Source of the DNA: Endozoicomonas sp. YOMI1
GTDB taxonomy: Bacteria > Pseudomonadota > Gammaproteobacteria > Pseudomonadales > Endozoicomonadaceae
Assembly (NCBI RefSeq): GCF_024606345.1
Contig: NZ_JAHHPM010000262.1
Location: 1-46,283 of the forward strand
Length of the DNA stretch: 46,283 bases
Reading direction: 5' to 3'
The translations under genes were made by a program, and so were the position numbers. The notes under the pieces are model-generated. The model saw only the letters and a list, made by a program, of their open reading frames with translations. It was not told the origin of the DNA and ran no database searches. The first letter of the stretch is position 1. Every line of letters begins with the position of its first letter. This document shows positions 24,970 to 34,469 of this stretch, piece after piece.

Positions 24970-26856
24970 TTGGCAGTGGATTTCCCAAAACAATTTGATG
25001 TGATTGTGATCGGTGGTGGTCATGCCGGTACGGAGGCCGCCTTGGCTTCAGCTCGTATGGGCGTTAAAACGCTGTTGTTGACCCATAACATCGAAACTCT
25101 GGGGATGATGTCCTGTAATCCGGCCATTGGCGGGATTGGTAAAAGTCATCTGGTCAAAGAGGTAGATGCCCTTGGCGGTGCCATGGCAACAGCGACGGAT
25201 CATGCCGGTATTCAGTTTCGGGTTCTGAATGGCAGAAAAGGACCGGCGGTAAGGGCTACCCGGGCACAGGCTGACCGGGCACTTTACAAGGCAGCCATTC
25301 GCTCGATTCTGGAAAACCAGGAGAACCTGTGGATATTTCAGCAGTCTGTGGATGATCTGGTGGTTGATGACAACACCAGTCAGGTTCGTGGTGTCGTGAC
25401 CAACATGGGCGTTCGTTTTCTTGCCGCGAACGTTGTTCTGACCACAGGAACTTTCCTTGGTGGCCGAATTCACATTGGTCTGGAAAACCACAGCGGTGGC
25501 CGGGCCGGTGATCCGCCATCCATTGCCCTGGCCAACCGGCTGAGAGAACTGCCTTTGGATGTTCAGCGTCTGAAAACAGGCACTCCTGCCCGCATTGATG
25601 CCCGAAGTGTGGATTTTTCCGTGATGGAAGTGCAACCGGGTGATACGCCGATGCCGGTGATGTCTTACCTTGGAACGGTTGAGCAGCACCCTGGGCAGGT
25701 GTCCTGTTATATCACCCATACCAATGAGCGTACTCACGAGATCATCCGGGGTGGACTGGACCGTTCACCCATGTTTACCGGGGTTATTGAAGGCATAGGT
25801 CCAAGATATTGTCCATCCATTGAGGATAAAATTACCCGCTTTGCGGATAAAACCTCCCATCAGGTATTTCTGGAGCCGGAAGGATTATCCACCCAAGAGC
25901 TTTATCCCAATGGCATCTCGACCAGCTTGCCCTTTGATGTGCAGATCAACCTGATTCAATCCATTCGTGGCCTGGAAAATGCCCATATTACCCGTCCCGG
26001 TTATGCCATAGAGTACGATTACTTTGATCCAAGAGGACTGAAATACTCTCTGGAAACCAAAGCCATTGGTGGCTTGTTCTTTGCCGGTCAAATCAACGGT
26101 ACCACCGGCTATGAAGAAGCGGCGGCGCAGGGGCTGTTGGCAGGTATGAATGCGGCGCTCAGGGCACAGGATAAAGAGTCCTGGTGCCCACGCCGTGACG
26201 AAGCTTATATCGGTGTGCTGGTGGATGACCTGATTACCAATGGCACCAGTGAGCCTTACCGCATGTTTACCAGTCGGGCAGAATACCGGTTGATCCTGCG
26301 GGAAGATAACGCCGATCTGCGGTTGACGGAGAAAGGAAGAGCGCTGGGTCTGGTGGATGATCAACGCTGGATGGCATTCAGCGACAAGAAAGCGCGTATT
26401 GAGAAGGAATCTGAGCGCCTTAGAGCGGCGTTTATCCATCCCGGCAGCGATGCTGCCAGTACCCTGGAAAATAAGCTCAGCAAACCCATAAGCCGTGAAT
26501 ACAGCCTTCTGGAACTGCTTCGTCGCCCGGAACTGACCTATAACGATGTGGCTGGACTGTTGGGAGACGCTGAAACCCATGATCAGGTAACGGAACAGGT
26601 TGAGATTCAGACCAAATATCAGGGTTATATTGACCGTCAGACCGAAGAGATAGACCGTATGCGACGTTATGAGAATACTCGCATACCGGAGTCGCTGGAT
26701 TACACATTGATCGAAGGGCTTTCAAACGAGCTGAAGCAGAAGCTGAGTGATGCCCGTCCTGAGACTCTGGGCCGTGCTTCGCGTATTCAGGGGATGACGC
26801 CTGCGGCAGTATCTCTATTGCTGGTTTATATGAAAAAGCGCTCTATGGCTGCTTAG
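24970..26856 (+). CDS. mnmG: tRNA modification enzyme MnmG (GidA)
   Basis: FAD-dependent partner of MnmE in making cmnm5U34 in tRNA. At 628 residues it matches E. coli MnmG (629). The Rossmann motif GGGHAG is at 15-20, followed by [49 protein letters not shown] and [16 protein letters not shown] (quoted in parts). The C-terminal MnmE-binding helical region ends with [19 protein letters not shown]. The start is TTG at 24970, nine bases after AGG; GTG at 24976 is possible but has a worse spacer. The usual downstream neighbour rsmG is absent, so the mnmE-mnmG-rsmG order has been broken on both sides. Confidence 0.96.
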   Translation: MAVDFPKQFDVIVIGGGHAGTEAALASARMGVKTLLLTHNIETLGMMSCNPAIGGIGKSHLVKEVDALGGAMATATDHAGIQFRVLNGRKGPAVRATRAQADRALYKAAIRSILENQENLWIFQQSVDDLVVDDNTSQVRGVVTNMGVRFLAANVVLTTGTFLGGRIHIGLENHSGGRAGDPPSIALANRLRELPLDVQRLKTGTPARIDARSVDFSVMEVQPGDTPMPVMSYLGTVEQHPGQVSCYITHTNERTHEIIRGGLDRSPMFTGVIEGIGPRYCPSIEDKITRFADKTSHQVFLEPEGLSTQELYPNGISTSLPFDVQINLIQSIRGLENAHITRPGYAIEYDYFDPRGLKYSLETKAIGGLFFAGQINGTTGYEEAAAQGLLAGMNAALRAQDKESWCPRRDEAYIGVLVDDLITNGTSEPYRMFTSRAEYRLILREDNADLRLTEKGRALGLVDDQRWMAFSDKKARIEKESERLRAAFIHPGSDAASTLENKLSKPISREYSLLELLRRPELTYNDVAGLLGDAETHDQVTEQVEIQTKYQGYIDRQTEEIDRMRRYENTRIPESLDYTLIEGLSNELKQKLSDARPETLGRASRIQGMTPAAVSLLLVYMKKRSMAA

Positions 26857-26905
26857 GATTTGTTCCAGAATAACTTCATCATTTTACTCACTGGGAAAAG
26901 GCCGC

Positions 26906-26982
26906 CGCCCGCTTCCCGCCACCCGCTGCCCGCAAAAGCACAAGTGGTTCCGGCTTTTCGCGGGAAGCGGGCAGCGGGTAGC
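26906..26982. repeat. GC-rich REP-like palindrome after mnmG
   Basis: The left arm (26906-26937) holds CCCGCTTCCCGCC and ACCCGCTGCCCGC. The right arm (26954-26982) holds the same two modules inverted, in the order GCGGGAAGCGGGCAGCGGGT. The arms end in AAAAG and CTTTT around a short loop. The local GC content is far above its surroundings. REP/BIME-type elements often lie 3' of genes and can stabilise or terminate mRNA. Confidence 0.7.
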
Positions 26983-27096
26983 GTCTGTAAAAATGTTTTA
27001 CGCGGCAGATAATTCGAGGGTAATGGAAATACAGTGGGTTTGTGCAAAAATTGCTTCCGGATTATTGAGTATTTTCAGGAAGCAGTTAGTAAGCAT

Positions 27097-27413
27097 TTAC
27101 CAAGCTGAATAGTGAGCAATACCGTCCATAAACATCTGTACAGAGAGCATCACCAGGATCATTCCCATCAGTCGTTCAATGGCAAATATGCCCCGACTAC
27201 CCAGCAATTTCATCATTTTACCCGACATCATCAGAATGGCGGCGCTCAATGCCCAGGAGATAAAGACGGCCATGGCAAGTTGCCACTGATTTTCCGGGTA
27301 CTGACTTGAGACCAGCATCAGGGTTGCCAGGATGGATTTGAGATAAAGATGGGCATATTGCCCAAAGGATCCATGATCAAGAATAGCAGGATAACGGTTG
27401 AATATATGTCCAT
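27097..27413 (-). pseudogene. Decayed marC-family (YhgN-like) gene
   Basis: MarC/YhgN proteins are membrane proteins of about 200 residues and unknown transport role. Here the N-terminus is readable from ATG 27413 (MDIYSTVILLFLIMDPLGN, then MPIFIS). It then jumps, one base out of frame, to the C-terminal part SILATLMLVSSQYPEN... through AIERLMGMILVMLSVQMFMDGI. About 100-120 middle codons are missing and the two parts are no longer in one frame. The join lies near 27330-27345. The last 73 codons form an open frame but lack most TM helices, so the gene is almost certainly dead. Confidence 0.85.
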
Positions 27414-27507
27414 GTTTGAAGGTGCCATCTGTATTTATCAGGGCGCGCTTATAACATATTCACCAGAGACATAGATAGGCCTCTGGTGGTACGTTCATGC
27501 CAATAAA

Positions 27508-27738
27508 TTAGCCTCTGACGATTTGACTGGCAAGGATATTCACCAACCGGGATTCGCGGGTCCTGCCATCACCATTTCCATCAAGATCAATGACTTCCTG
27601 CAACTGAAGCTTGGTGTGATGTTCCAGGGCGGCTTTCCTGGCTTCCCTTAATTCAGCGTCGTCTCTGGCCGCATCGGCTAGCTCGGCTTGTCTATAGATA
27701 GGGTTGTTTTCCTGGCTCACATTGTAAAGTTGGCTCAT
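27508..27738 (-). CDS. Small protein with an EF-hand-like loop
   Basis: A 76-residue acidic protein. The start is the ATG at 27738, which has AAGGA seven bases before it; a longer frame to 27822 has no ribosome site. The middle is helical and rich in Ala, Glu and Arg. It is followed by DLDGNGDGRTRE, which fits the EF-hand calcium loop at positions 1, 3, 5, 6 and 12 but has Gly at position 8 instead of Ile/Leu/Val. Only one such loop is present and there is no signal peptide. The function is unknown. Confidence 0.6.
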   Translation of the reverse strand: MSQLYNVSQENNPIYRQAELADAARDDAELREARKAALEHHTKLQLQEVIDLDGNGDGRTRESRLVNILASQIVRG

Positions 27739-27929
27739 ATCAAATTCCTTCTGTAAGTGAATGAAAACAGTCATAAATTGCTTTAATAATTTCAGATTAG
27801 TTATGAACAGTCCGGGCGTCATTACTACTTAGGTCATAAGGCTGATTAAAAAATGCAGGGGTAACAGTTAACGGTATGATTTTTAAGAGTTATTAAGAAT
27901 TGGCTAAAGGGCTTGATTCAGCCCTTCTT

Positions 27930-28481
27930 CTAATTATCAGGAGCCTGATTTTCAAGATAGTTATTTTTCAGTTTTACATAGTTTCCAGCCGTATATCGGA
28001 AGAAGCTGCGCTCTTTTTCCGATATTTCCCGTGTTTTTGTGGCCGGGTTTCCCTTGTAAACAAAGCCACTCTCAAGACGCTTGCCAGGAGGGACCAGACA
28101 ACCGGCTGCAACTATGACTTCCTCTTCCACCACGGCACCATCCAGAATAATGGCACCAATACCAATCAGGCATCGGTTATTGATGGTACAACCATGCAAA
28201 ACCGCTTTATGACCTACCGTCACATCATCTCCAATGGTCAACGGATGGCCAACGGGGTTGTAATCACTGGCATGGGTAATATGCAGAACTGAACCGTCCT
28301 GTATGCTGGTTCTGTCGCCAATACGGATTGAATGCATATCGCCACGAATAACCGCCGTTGGCCATACAGAGCTGTCACTCCCGATCGTGACATCGCCAAG
28401 AACAACCGCACTCTCATCGATATAGACCCTTTCGCCAAGAACTGGCATTTTATTATTGAAGCTTCTGATGGCTTGATTCAT
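27930..28481 (-). CDS. Gamma-carbonic-anhydrase-like protein (YrdA family)
   Basis: A 183-residue left-handed β-helix protein made of hexapeptide repeats (for example VVLGDVTIGSDSSVWPTAVIRGD). It has the metal-binding His pattern of the family: His in VLHITH and in GHKAVLHGC. E. coli YrdA has 184 residues. The ATG at 28481 follows GGGGAG with a 9-base gap. The longer frame to 28535 has a repetitive upstream part and is less likely. Activity varies in this family, so carbonic anhydrase function is only possible. It is divergent from prlC, an arrangement also seen in Pseudomonas. Confidence 0.9.
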   Translation of the reverse strand: MNQAIRSFNNKMPVLGERVYIDESAVVLGDVTIGSDSSVWPTAVIRGDMHSIRIGDRTSIQDGSVLHITHASDYNPVGHPLTIGDDVTVGHKAVLHGCTINNRCLIGIGAIILDGAVVEEEVIVAAGCLVPPGKRLESGFVYKGNPATKTREISEKERSFFRYTAGNYVKLKNNYLENQAPDN

Positions 28482-28640
28482 TGAGCAGGGCTCCCCGGGT
28501 GTTTCTGCCTTAGTGGATGCAAATAGTGGATGCAAATAGTGGATAATGCATTGACCGGATTCTGCTTGAATTCATACGGTGACGCACCCATCTATTACCA
28601 ATAATTACCATGAAATTTAAACAGTATAGAGAGCTGTCTT

Positions 28641-30674
28641 ATGATTAACCCGCTACTGGAATCCAGTGAACTTCCGCCATTTTCCAAAATTCTTCCTGAA
28701 CATGTAAAACCCGCCATTGAATCCATTATTGCTGATAATGAAAAGGCGCTTGCCGCATTACTGGCTTCCGGTGCCGCTCTCGGATGGCACTCTTTGCAGG
28801 AGCCCCTGGATCAGTTGGATGACCGGTTGGGACAGGCATGGTCACCGGTTGGTCATATGAACGCGGTAGTCAACAGTGAAGCACTGCGGGAAGCTTACAA
28901 TGGCTGTTTGCCGCTGTTATCTGAATACGCTACCCGTCTTGGCCAGAATCGTCCGTTGTTTGAGGCTTATCAGTCTCTGGCAGATTCTGCAGAATTTAAC
29001 CAGCTGGACAGCGCTCAGCAGAAAGTGATTAACGATAATCTCAGGGATTTCCGTTTAGCCGGTGTTGCCTTGGAAGATGATCAGAAAGCCCGTTACGGCG
29101 AGATCAAAAAACAGCTGTCCGAACTGACCAGCCAGTTCTCGGATAATGTTCTGGACGCCACCATGGCCTGGAGCAAGCTGATTACCGATGAATCTGAGCT
29201 TGCCGGGTTACCCGAGTCTGCCCTGGCAGGCGCAAAGCAGCTGGCTGAGTCAAAAGAGAAAACAGGCTGGTTGTTGAATCTGGACTTTCCAAGCTACTTT
29301 CCGGTGATGACCTATTGCGATAACCGGGAACTCAGGAAAGAGGTTTACACCGCCTTCTCTACCCGCGCTTCTGACCAGGGGCCAAATGCCGGGGAGTTTG
29401 ATAACACGGAAAACATCAGACAGATTCTTAAGCTTCGTCATGAACTGGCCCGGCTACTTGGGTTTGAGAACTACGCTGAATACTCCCTGGCCACCAAGAT
29501 GGCGGAGTCCCCCGATAAAGTCATTGAATTTCTGCAAGACCTGGCAGCAAAAAGTAAGCCTCAGGCGGAGCAGGAGCTGGCGGAACTGAAAACGTTTGCC
29601 AAAGCAGAGTACGGTGTTGAAGACCTTGAAGCCTGGGATGTTGGCTATTATGGCGAGAAACTCCGCCAGCAGCGGTACGCCATTTCCCAGGAAGAATTGC
29701 GCCCATGGTTCCCGGCGGAAAAAGCTATTGCCGGAATGTTTGACGTAGTCAACAGACTCTATGGCATTGAGTTTGAAACCGTGGATAACGTGGATACCTG
29801 GCATAAAGATGTTCGCTTTTTCAACATCACCAGAAAAGGAGAGGTAATCGGTCGCTTTTACCTGGATCTTTATGCCAGGGAACATAAACGTGGCGGTGCC
29901 TGGATGGATGTCTGCCGTTCCCGCTGGAAACAGGATGGCAAGTTACAACTGCCGGTCGCTTATCTGACCTGTAACTTCACACCACCGGTTGGCGATAAAC
30001 CAGCGCTGTTGACCCATGACGAAGTGGTGACCCTGTTCCATGAGTTTGGTCATGGGCTGCACCATATGCTGACCAAAGTGGATTATGCGGCGATTTCGGG
30101 CATTAGTGGCGTTGCCTGGGATGCCGTAGAACTGCCCAGTCAGTTTATGGAGAACTGGTGCTGGGAGAAGGAAGGGCTGGCCATTATCTCCGGTCACTTT
30201 GAAACAGGCGAGCCGCTGCCGGAGGCGATGTTGAATAAATTACTGGCAGCAAAAAACTTCCAATCTGCCATGATGATGGTCAGACAGCTGGAGTTTTCAC
30301 TCTTTGACTTCAAGCTGCACAAAGAATATCGGGATAACATCGATGTACAGTCCGTGCTTGATCAGGTGCGACAGCAGGTGGCGGTGGTGATACCGCCATC
30401 TTTTAACCGTTTTCAGAACAGCTTCAGCCATATCTTTGCCGGTGGCTATGCTGCTGGCTATTACAGCTATAAGTGGGCCGAGGTGTTATCAGCTGACGCG
30501 TTTTCACGCTTTGAAGAAGAAGGGATTTTTAACCGGGAAACCGGTGAGTCCTTCCTCCATGAGGTGCTTGAAAAAGGCGGTTCTGCTGAACCTATGGAGC
30601 TGTTTATCAACTTCCGCGGCAGAGCACCGGAGATTGATGCGTTACTGCGACACAGTGGTATTCAAACGGCTTAA
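28641..30674 (+). CDS. prlC: Oligopeptidase A (M3 metallopeptidase)
   Basis: A 677-residue cytoplasmic zinc peptidase (E. coli OpdA/PrlC has 680). It degrades short peptides, including cleaved signal peptides. The zinc motif HEFGH is at residues 467-471 within TLFHEFGHGLHHML, and the third ligand Glu lies in the following ELPSQFMENW block. The C-terminal substrate region has SFNRFQNSFSHIFAGGYAAGYYSYKW (given here in pieces: FSHIFAGGYAAGYYSYKWAE). There is no signal peptide. A zinc-ribbon gene follows 143 bp later, as in other gammaproteobacteria. Confidence 0.96.
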   Translation: MINPLLESSELPPFSKILPEHVKPAIESIIADNEKALAALLASGAALGWHSLQEPLDQLDDRLGQAWSPVGHMNAVVNSEALREAYNGCLPLLSEYATRLGQNRPLFEAYQSLADSAEFNQLDSAQQKVINDNLRDFRLAGVALEDDQKARYGEIKKQLSELTSQFSDNVLDATMAWSKLITDESELAGLPESALAGAKQLAESKEKTGWLLNLDFPSYFPVMTYCDNRELRKEVYTAFSTRASDQGPNAGEFDNTENIRQILKLRHELARLLGFENYAEYSLATKMAESPDKVIEFLQDLAAKSKPQAEQELAELKTFAKAEYGVEDLEAWDVGYYGEKLRQQRYAISQEELRPWFPAEKAIAGMFDVVNRLYGIEFETVDNVDTWHKDVRFFNITRKGEVIGRFYLDLYAREHKRGGAWMDVCRSRWKQDGKLQLPVAYLTCNFTPPVGDKPALLTHDEVVTLFHEFGHGLHHMLTKVDYAAISGISGVAWDAVELPSQFMENWCWEKEGLAIISGHFETGEPLPEAMLNKLLAAKNFQSAMMMVRQLEFSLFDFKLHKEYRDNIDVQSVLDQVRQQVAVVIPPSFNRFQNSFSHIFAGGYAAGYYSYKWAEVLSADAFSRFEEEGIFNRETGESFLHEVLEKGGSAEPMELFINFRGRAPEIDALLRHSGIQTA

Positions 30675-30817
30675 TGGCTTAGACTTCGCAGTCATTTTGC
30701 CCCAGCAATGATAAGTTTTGCCGTTAAATGACGGCTATTTGAAATAAATACGCAGCAGAGAGTTTGAGGTGCTTTTTTGTTGCGTATAAAAGTCACATCA
30801 GTCAGGGATTAAGAGCC

Positions 30818-31072
30818 ATGAAAACCAAGCGCTTTATTGCAGGAGCGGTATGCCCTTCCTGCGGCACAATGGATTCAGTTCGAATGTTCCGCAGTGAGAC
30901 TGAGCGGGATTACCGGGAATGTGTTGAATGCGGCTTCAGCGATGAGATGGAAGTCAATCCGAGGCTGGAGGGGAATTTGCCAGAGGCACGTATTGCCCGG
31001 GAAGAGAGTATTCTGGAAGATCATACCGACATTATTCGATTTGTTGATGACCCGCCTGTAAAAAAACAGTAA
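30818..31072 (+). CDS. yheV: YheV-type zinc-ribbon protein
   Basis: An 84-residue protein with two CxxC pairs, C12/C15 (CPSC) and C35/C38 (CVEC), forming a zinc ribbon, followed by an acidic C-terminal half. The start is ATG at 30818, with AGGGA and GAG upstream. The extra upstream codons of the longer frame contain no ribosome site. YheV-family genes often lie beside prlC. The function is unknown; zinc ribbons of this size usually bind nucleic acid or protein. Confidence 0.85.
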   Translation: MKTKRFIAGAVCPSCGTMDSVRMFRSETERDYRECVECGFSDEMEVNPRLEGNLPEARIAREESILEDHTDIIRFVDDPPVKKQ

Positions 31073-31156
31073 TGGTCTACCTTACTGCATGAAATAATTG
31101 AATTTTGAAAACCAACCAGAGCTGCCCGGCAACAACCGGGACAAAGTTTACTTTAC

Positions 31157-31471
31157 ATGTTACCACCACCAACCGTTAGTCCGGCGGAAGCATTATGTTT
31201 ACAGGCTTCCCGACAGTGTTTCAGTCCTGAGAGGGAGTGCTGCACTTTTAGAGGGCTTCATGTCACAAGGTTGGATGTTTTCAGAAGCTTGATGCTGGTA
31301 GTGGAACATACCTCAGTGGGTGCGGCTGTGGGAGGTGCCACAGGCTGTGTTGCTGGTGGTATTGCCGGGGTTATAACAGGCGGAGTGCTTGATCAAATGC
31401 AGGTGCCTTCCGAGGTTACGACTCCCATTCCCAGTGAAAGTGAATCACGGTTGTTATTGAAAACGAGATAA
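31157..31471 (+). CDS. Doubtful small glycine-zipper protein
   Basis: A 104-residue frame with a Cys-rich N-terminal half and a glycine-zipper-like hydrophobic helix (GAAVGGATGCVAGGIAGVITGG) near residues 55-76. Such helices occur in small membrane or envelope proteins. There is no ribosome site before the ATG, and a different frame is open over 31098-31292. The true start may therefore lie inside the frame, or the locus may be frameshifted. Confidence 0.35.
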   Translation: MLPPPTVSPAEALCLQASRQCFSPERECCTFRGLHVTRLDVFRSLMLVVEHTSVGAAVGGATGCVAGGIAGVITGGVLDQMQVPSEVTTPIPSESESRLLLKTR

Positions 31472-31501
31472 CGTGCAAATAAACCGTAATATCGCGAAGG
31501 A

Positions 31502-31618
31502 TCAGGCAGCAGAGGTAACTTCATCTTGCTGACCAAGTTGTTGGTGAGGTTGTTTCAGCCTGACCATATTGTGTTGCACTGAGATTATGGATAAACTCCC
31601 TGAGCTTCTCTTGATCAA
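31502..31618 (-). pseudogene. C-terminal remnant of the 32090-32740 gene family
   Basis: This stretch matches 32092-32210 nearly base for base in places, for example 'atggataaactccctga' and 'ttctctt', with diverged blocks between. On the minus strand it reads REFIHNLSA, against REFIHDRSAE in the intact gene, and then hits a stop. It lies directly after the stop of the 31625-32005 gene. It is the tail of a lost paralogue. Confidence 0.7.
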
Positions 31619-31624
31619 ATGTTG

Positions 31625-32005
31625 TCAGAGGATCGGGACCATAGACAGGTTATTATTGTAGATACAGATCTTACTGCTTTTATCTTCAATAATGTCGCCA
31701 TAGATATGACAGTTTTTTCCACACAGCTCGGTGGTTAAATAGCAGGTAAAATTGCCAATCAATGGGGTAACTGCACAAGCAAAGGTAAAAGCACTGACGT
31801 TGTAGATTGTATTGGCCACGAGGTACATACAATCACGGGCCGTCAATTGATTTTGCTGGAATTTCCGATAGCTGCTTTGTACATCTGATAACGTTTTAAC
31901 AGTTGACATAACCATCAGGCTATATCCGCCAAAAGAAATAATATTTTCACTCCGTCTACACATGAGCGACCTAGGATAATGACAGACCGGACCTACTGGG
32001 TTCAC
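31625..32005 (-). CDS. Unknown membrane-associated protein
   Basis: A 126-residue protein starting at GTG 32005 with a good AGGAG nine bases before it. The middle (about 68-92) is hydrophobic (VSAFTFACAVTPLIG) and could cross the membrane once. The protein has seven Cys, several in the second half (CYLTTELCGKNCHIYGDI). I do not recognise the family. Downstream is the remnant of a paralogue of the next gene, so this locus seems to have grown by duplication. Confidence 0.55.
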   Translation of the reverse strand: MNPVGPVCHYPRSLMCRRSENIISFGGYSLMVMSTVKTLSDVQSSYRKFQQNQLTARDCMYLVANTIYNVSAFTFACAVTPLIGNFTCYLTTELCGKNCHIYGDIIEDKSSKICIYNNNLSMVPIL

Positions 32006-32089
32006 TGTTTAAAACTCCTGGTTAAGAAATTTCTGATTAATACTCCTTAGGACACTGAAATAAAATTAAAGTTCATCAGGCTGGTGAGT

Positions 32090-32740
32090 TCAGGCAGAAG
32101 CAGTAAATTTAAGCTCAATACCCAGATTGTTGGAAAGGCAGTTCCAGCGTGACCAGATCCTGATCCACTCCTCAGCACTGCGATCATGGATAAACTCCCT
32201 GAACTTCTCTTCATGATAGATGGCTTGCGAACGCATCATCTGATCCACCGTTTTATCCACAATCACATCCAGCTCATTGGCAAACTCTTCCCCCAATATT
32301 GAGTGAACAATCAGGTTGGCCCAGGTCATATTCATCGGGATGAGCGTAGATCCTGTTTTTATAAGATAATGGTCGTTTACTTCTTCAATAAGCCGGTGGG
32401 CAAAATAGGCCTTATCAAGCAATAAATCGAGACCGGACGCGGGATGATCCCGGGTTATGGCCGCCATAAAGTTTTCTTCAGCAATATCAAGGAATGGTGA
32501 GATAAAACGGTGAATGCCAACTTGCCGGGAGGCTTCATTTAGCGCTTCCAGAAAGTCAGGTACGTGGTCAATATAATCCATCGTGAAGATCAGCAATGTC
32601 TCACAGGCATTGTCATCAGGCAGCTCAATCGTCCGATGTAATTGTTCAACCTGATCACTAATAAGCTTTTGCAGGTGTCTGCTTTGCGCTTCCAACTCTT
32701 TGACCCGAATGATTAACTGTCGGATTGCCTGCACATCCAT
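32090..32740 (-). CDS. Unknown protein with N-terminal coiled coil
   Basis: A 216-residue soluble protein of unknown family. Residues 1-40 form a likely coiled coil (IRQLIIRVKELEAQSRHLQK). The rest is acidic and helical, with blocks such as FTMDYIDHVPDFLEALNEA and YHEEKFREFIHDRSAEEW. AGGGGA precedes the ATG. There is no signal peptide. A second, broken copy of its C-terminus lies 470 bp downstream. A lineage-specific, perhaps host-related, family is possible but not shown. Confidence 0.65.
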   Translation of the reverse strand: MDVQAIRQLIIRVKELEAQSRHLQKLISDQVEQLHRTIELPDDNACETLLIFTMDYIDHVPDFLEALNEASRQVGIHRFISPFLDIAEENFMAAITRDHPASGLDLLLDKAYFAHRLIEEVNDHYLIKTGSTLIPMNMTWANLIVHSILGEEFANELDVIVDKTVDQMMRSQAIYHEEKFREFIHDRSAEEWIRIWSRWNCLSNNLGIELKFTASA

Positions 32741-33362
32741 ATCTATCCCCTGTGTTCATCCATTGATGCCTGCTTGAATAACTGGCAATGGCTGTCCGGT
32801 AGATGTTTAAAAAACCATAGTACCGGGTGTAAAACAAGGGATAGTAAATATCCCTTTTTCATATATTTCAATATTTTTATAAATAAAAAATAATGTAGAA
32901 AAACACTGCAAAATAAGGGTTTTTTCTAAATTTTGGAATCTGTTGTGCAGTCAAAAAAATGGCACACAATATATGCTATGCCAGCTTTTCTTAGAGGCAT
33001 CGCATGGATGGCTGGAATGTAATATCAGGGTGCTCCTGCCACTGAAATTTTCAAAAGATTGGCTGGGTGCAAAACTGCACATCAGCCTTGCTGATAAGCA
33101 GGACTATGCCATTGCTTTTGCGGTTATAGAGCGTTAGTGCAGAGCTTGCAGTATTTTCTGAAGACTCAGGTTGATCATGAGAAAAATGTTTCCACAGGTG
33201 GGAACCATTTGTTGGCCAATGGATCCCATAATTACGAAGTGATTTATCACTGTTCTGGTTGAAATTGTTGTATCTAAACAAGTAACGATAGTCGATGGAA
33301 TTCGTCACTTTTGTCAGCCTGAAATCTGTAACCGCAAATTTAACTAAAGGGTTTGAAGAGCT
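32741..33362. other. Gene-poor spacer
   Basis: About 620 bp between divergent unknown genes. It is very AT-rich at 32860-32940 (long A/T runs). A 64-codon frame at 32943-33137 has no ribosome site and no recognisable family, so it is not called. Promoters for both flanking genes must lie here, but none is clear by eye. Confidence 0.4.
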
Positions 33363-34274
33363 ATGTCTCCGTTAGCAAGTTCCAATGCTCAGCCACTACC
33401 TTTACCACCGTCTGAACCAGAGGTCAGTGAAGTTGCTATCGCAACTGCATTCAATAGCAACGTTCAAATAACAGACATCTGTTCACGCCAGCTGCCCGAT
33501 TCCGGGGAGCGTCCAGAGCACACGCTGGATGAACAACAAATTACTGCTGTTAAGCCTGGTGGCGTGAAAACAGAGCTTGGCAAATCACCGACTCAGTTTC
33601 AGGAAAATGATATATTACTGATTTACCCGCAAGATTTTTCTAACCACTCCAGCTTGGATTTGCACGTAAATCCCGGAAAACTGAAAGATGCCCTTAGACG
33701 GCATATTCATGACATATTGGATGATCGTTATGAAAGTTTTCAGATCGAAAATGAACCTACCTGGGATGAAGAACAGTCATTGGCGGATTCAATATTAACA
33801 AGGTTGCCTGCAGCGTTATATGAGTTCCTGAACAAAGACTGGTCTGGTAGAGACTGGTTTGTCCCCGAGGAGTATCAAGCTCTGGCGAAGTTCCACTTTG
33901 CATTTATTTTCTTTAGTAAAGACGATATTTTGGATTACAAGATGTGTGAAGAAGAAGGTTGGGAATACCCGACGTACGGGTACGCAAAGTGCAGTGAATT
34001 TAAAAAATTTTTGATAAAGGAGTGCTTGCCTCTGCGCAAAGGCTGGAGCGAAGACGAAGTGCAGTATATTGAGGAGTGGCTGAACTGCGAATTGAAACAT
34101 AGTCAGAAATATCCTGACCGAGATCGCCTGAAGCGCTACGTCGATTATTGTCATTATGGCCCATTAAAAGCTGATTGTGTGTCAATCTGCGACCGCAGTT
34201 ACCGCGTGCATGAAAACCGGGCTGCATACAATCGCATTAAAAACCTTGAGAGCCAGGTGGAAAAATTGTCATAA
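33363..34274 (+). CDS. Unknown acidic protein, intact paralogue
   Basis: A 303-residue protein with no recognised domain. The N-terminus is Ser/Pro-rich and probably unfolded (MSPLASSNAQPLPLPPSEPE). The C-terminal two thirds are Trp/Tyr/Glu-rich and helical. A Cys/His-containing end has CHYGPLKADCVSICDRSYRVHENR, followed by a short coiled coil (the run is split as CHYGPLKADC and VSICDRSYRVHENR). The start ATG has GAAGAG upstream. A decayed paralogue follows 195 bp later. No signal peptide or TM is seen. Its layout, with a disordered N-terminus and a compact C-terminus, is like some secreted effectors, but that is inference. Confidence 0.7.
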   Translation: MSPLASSNAQPLPLPPSEPEVSEVAIATAFNSNVQITDICSRQLPDSGERPEHTLDEQQITAVKPGGVKTELGKSPTQFQENDILLIYPQDFSNHSSLDLHVNPGKLKDALRRHIHDILDDRYESFQIENEPTWDEEQSLADSILTRLPAALYEFLNKDWSGRDWFVPEEYQALAKFHFAFIFFSKDDILDYKMCEEEGWEYPTYGYAKCSEFKKFLIKECLPLRKGWSEDEVQYIEEWLNCELKHSQKYPDRDRLKRYVDYCHYGPLKADCVSICDRSYRVHENRAAYNRIKNLESQVEKLS

Positions 34275-34469
34275 GACTGCCACTGGTTTGCCGAAAGTGG
34301 TGTCTTTGAGCCAATAAAAAATTATTTTGCTTGAAGATAAAAATTTGGAATACCGGAGGGACGAAGACGGCGAGTTTCTGGTCACTGACGGATTGACAGA
34401 AATAACTTAATTCAACCATTTGGACAAGTCGATAGAATCCGATTATCAAATTAAAGGATATGAATTGTT

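Noticed and set aside
25048-26580. Minus-strand frames of about 230 codons opposite mnmG
   Set aside because: No motifs or ribosome sites; mnmG is highly conserved on the other strand.
31098-31292. 64-codon frame starting at TTG
   Set aside because: Overlaps the glycine-zipper frame and lacks a ribosome site. A frameshift joining the two is possible but unproven.
32943-33137. 64-codon open frame in the spacer
   Set aside because: No ribosome site, no recognisable family and mixed composition. It could be a gene remnant but cannot be supported.
34313-34410. Short frame encoding EDKNLEYRRDEDGEFLVTDG before the decayed paralogue
   Set aside because: No start codon with a ribosome site and too short to assign; perhaps the end of a lost gene.
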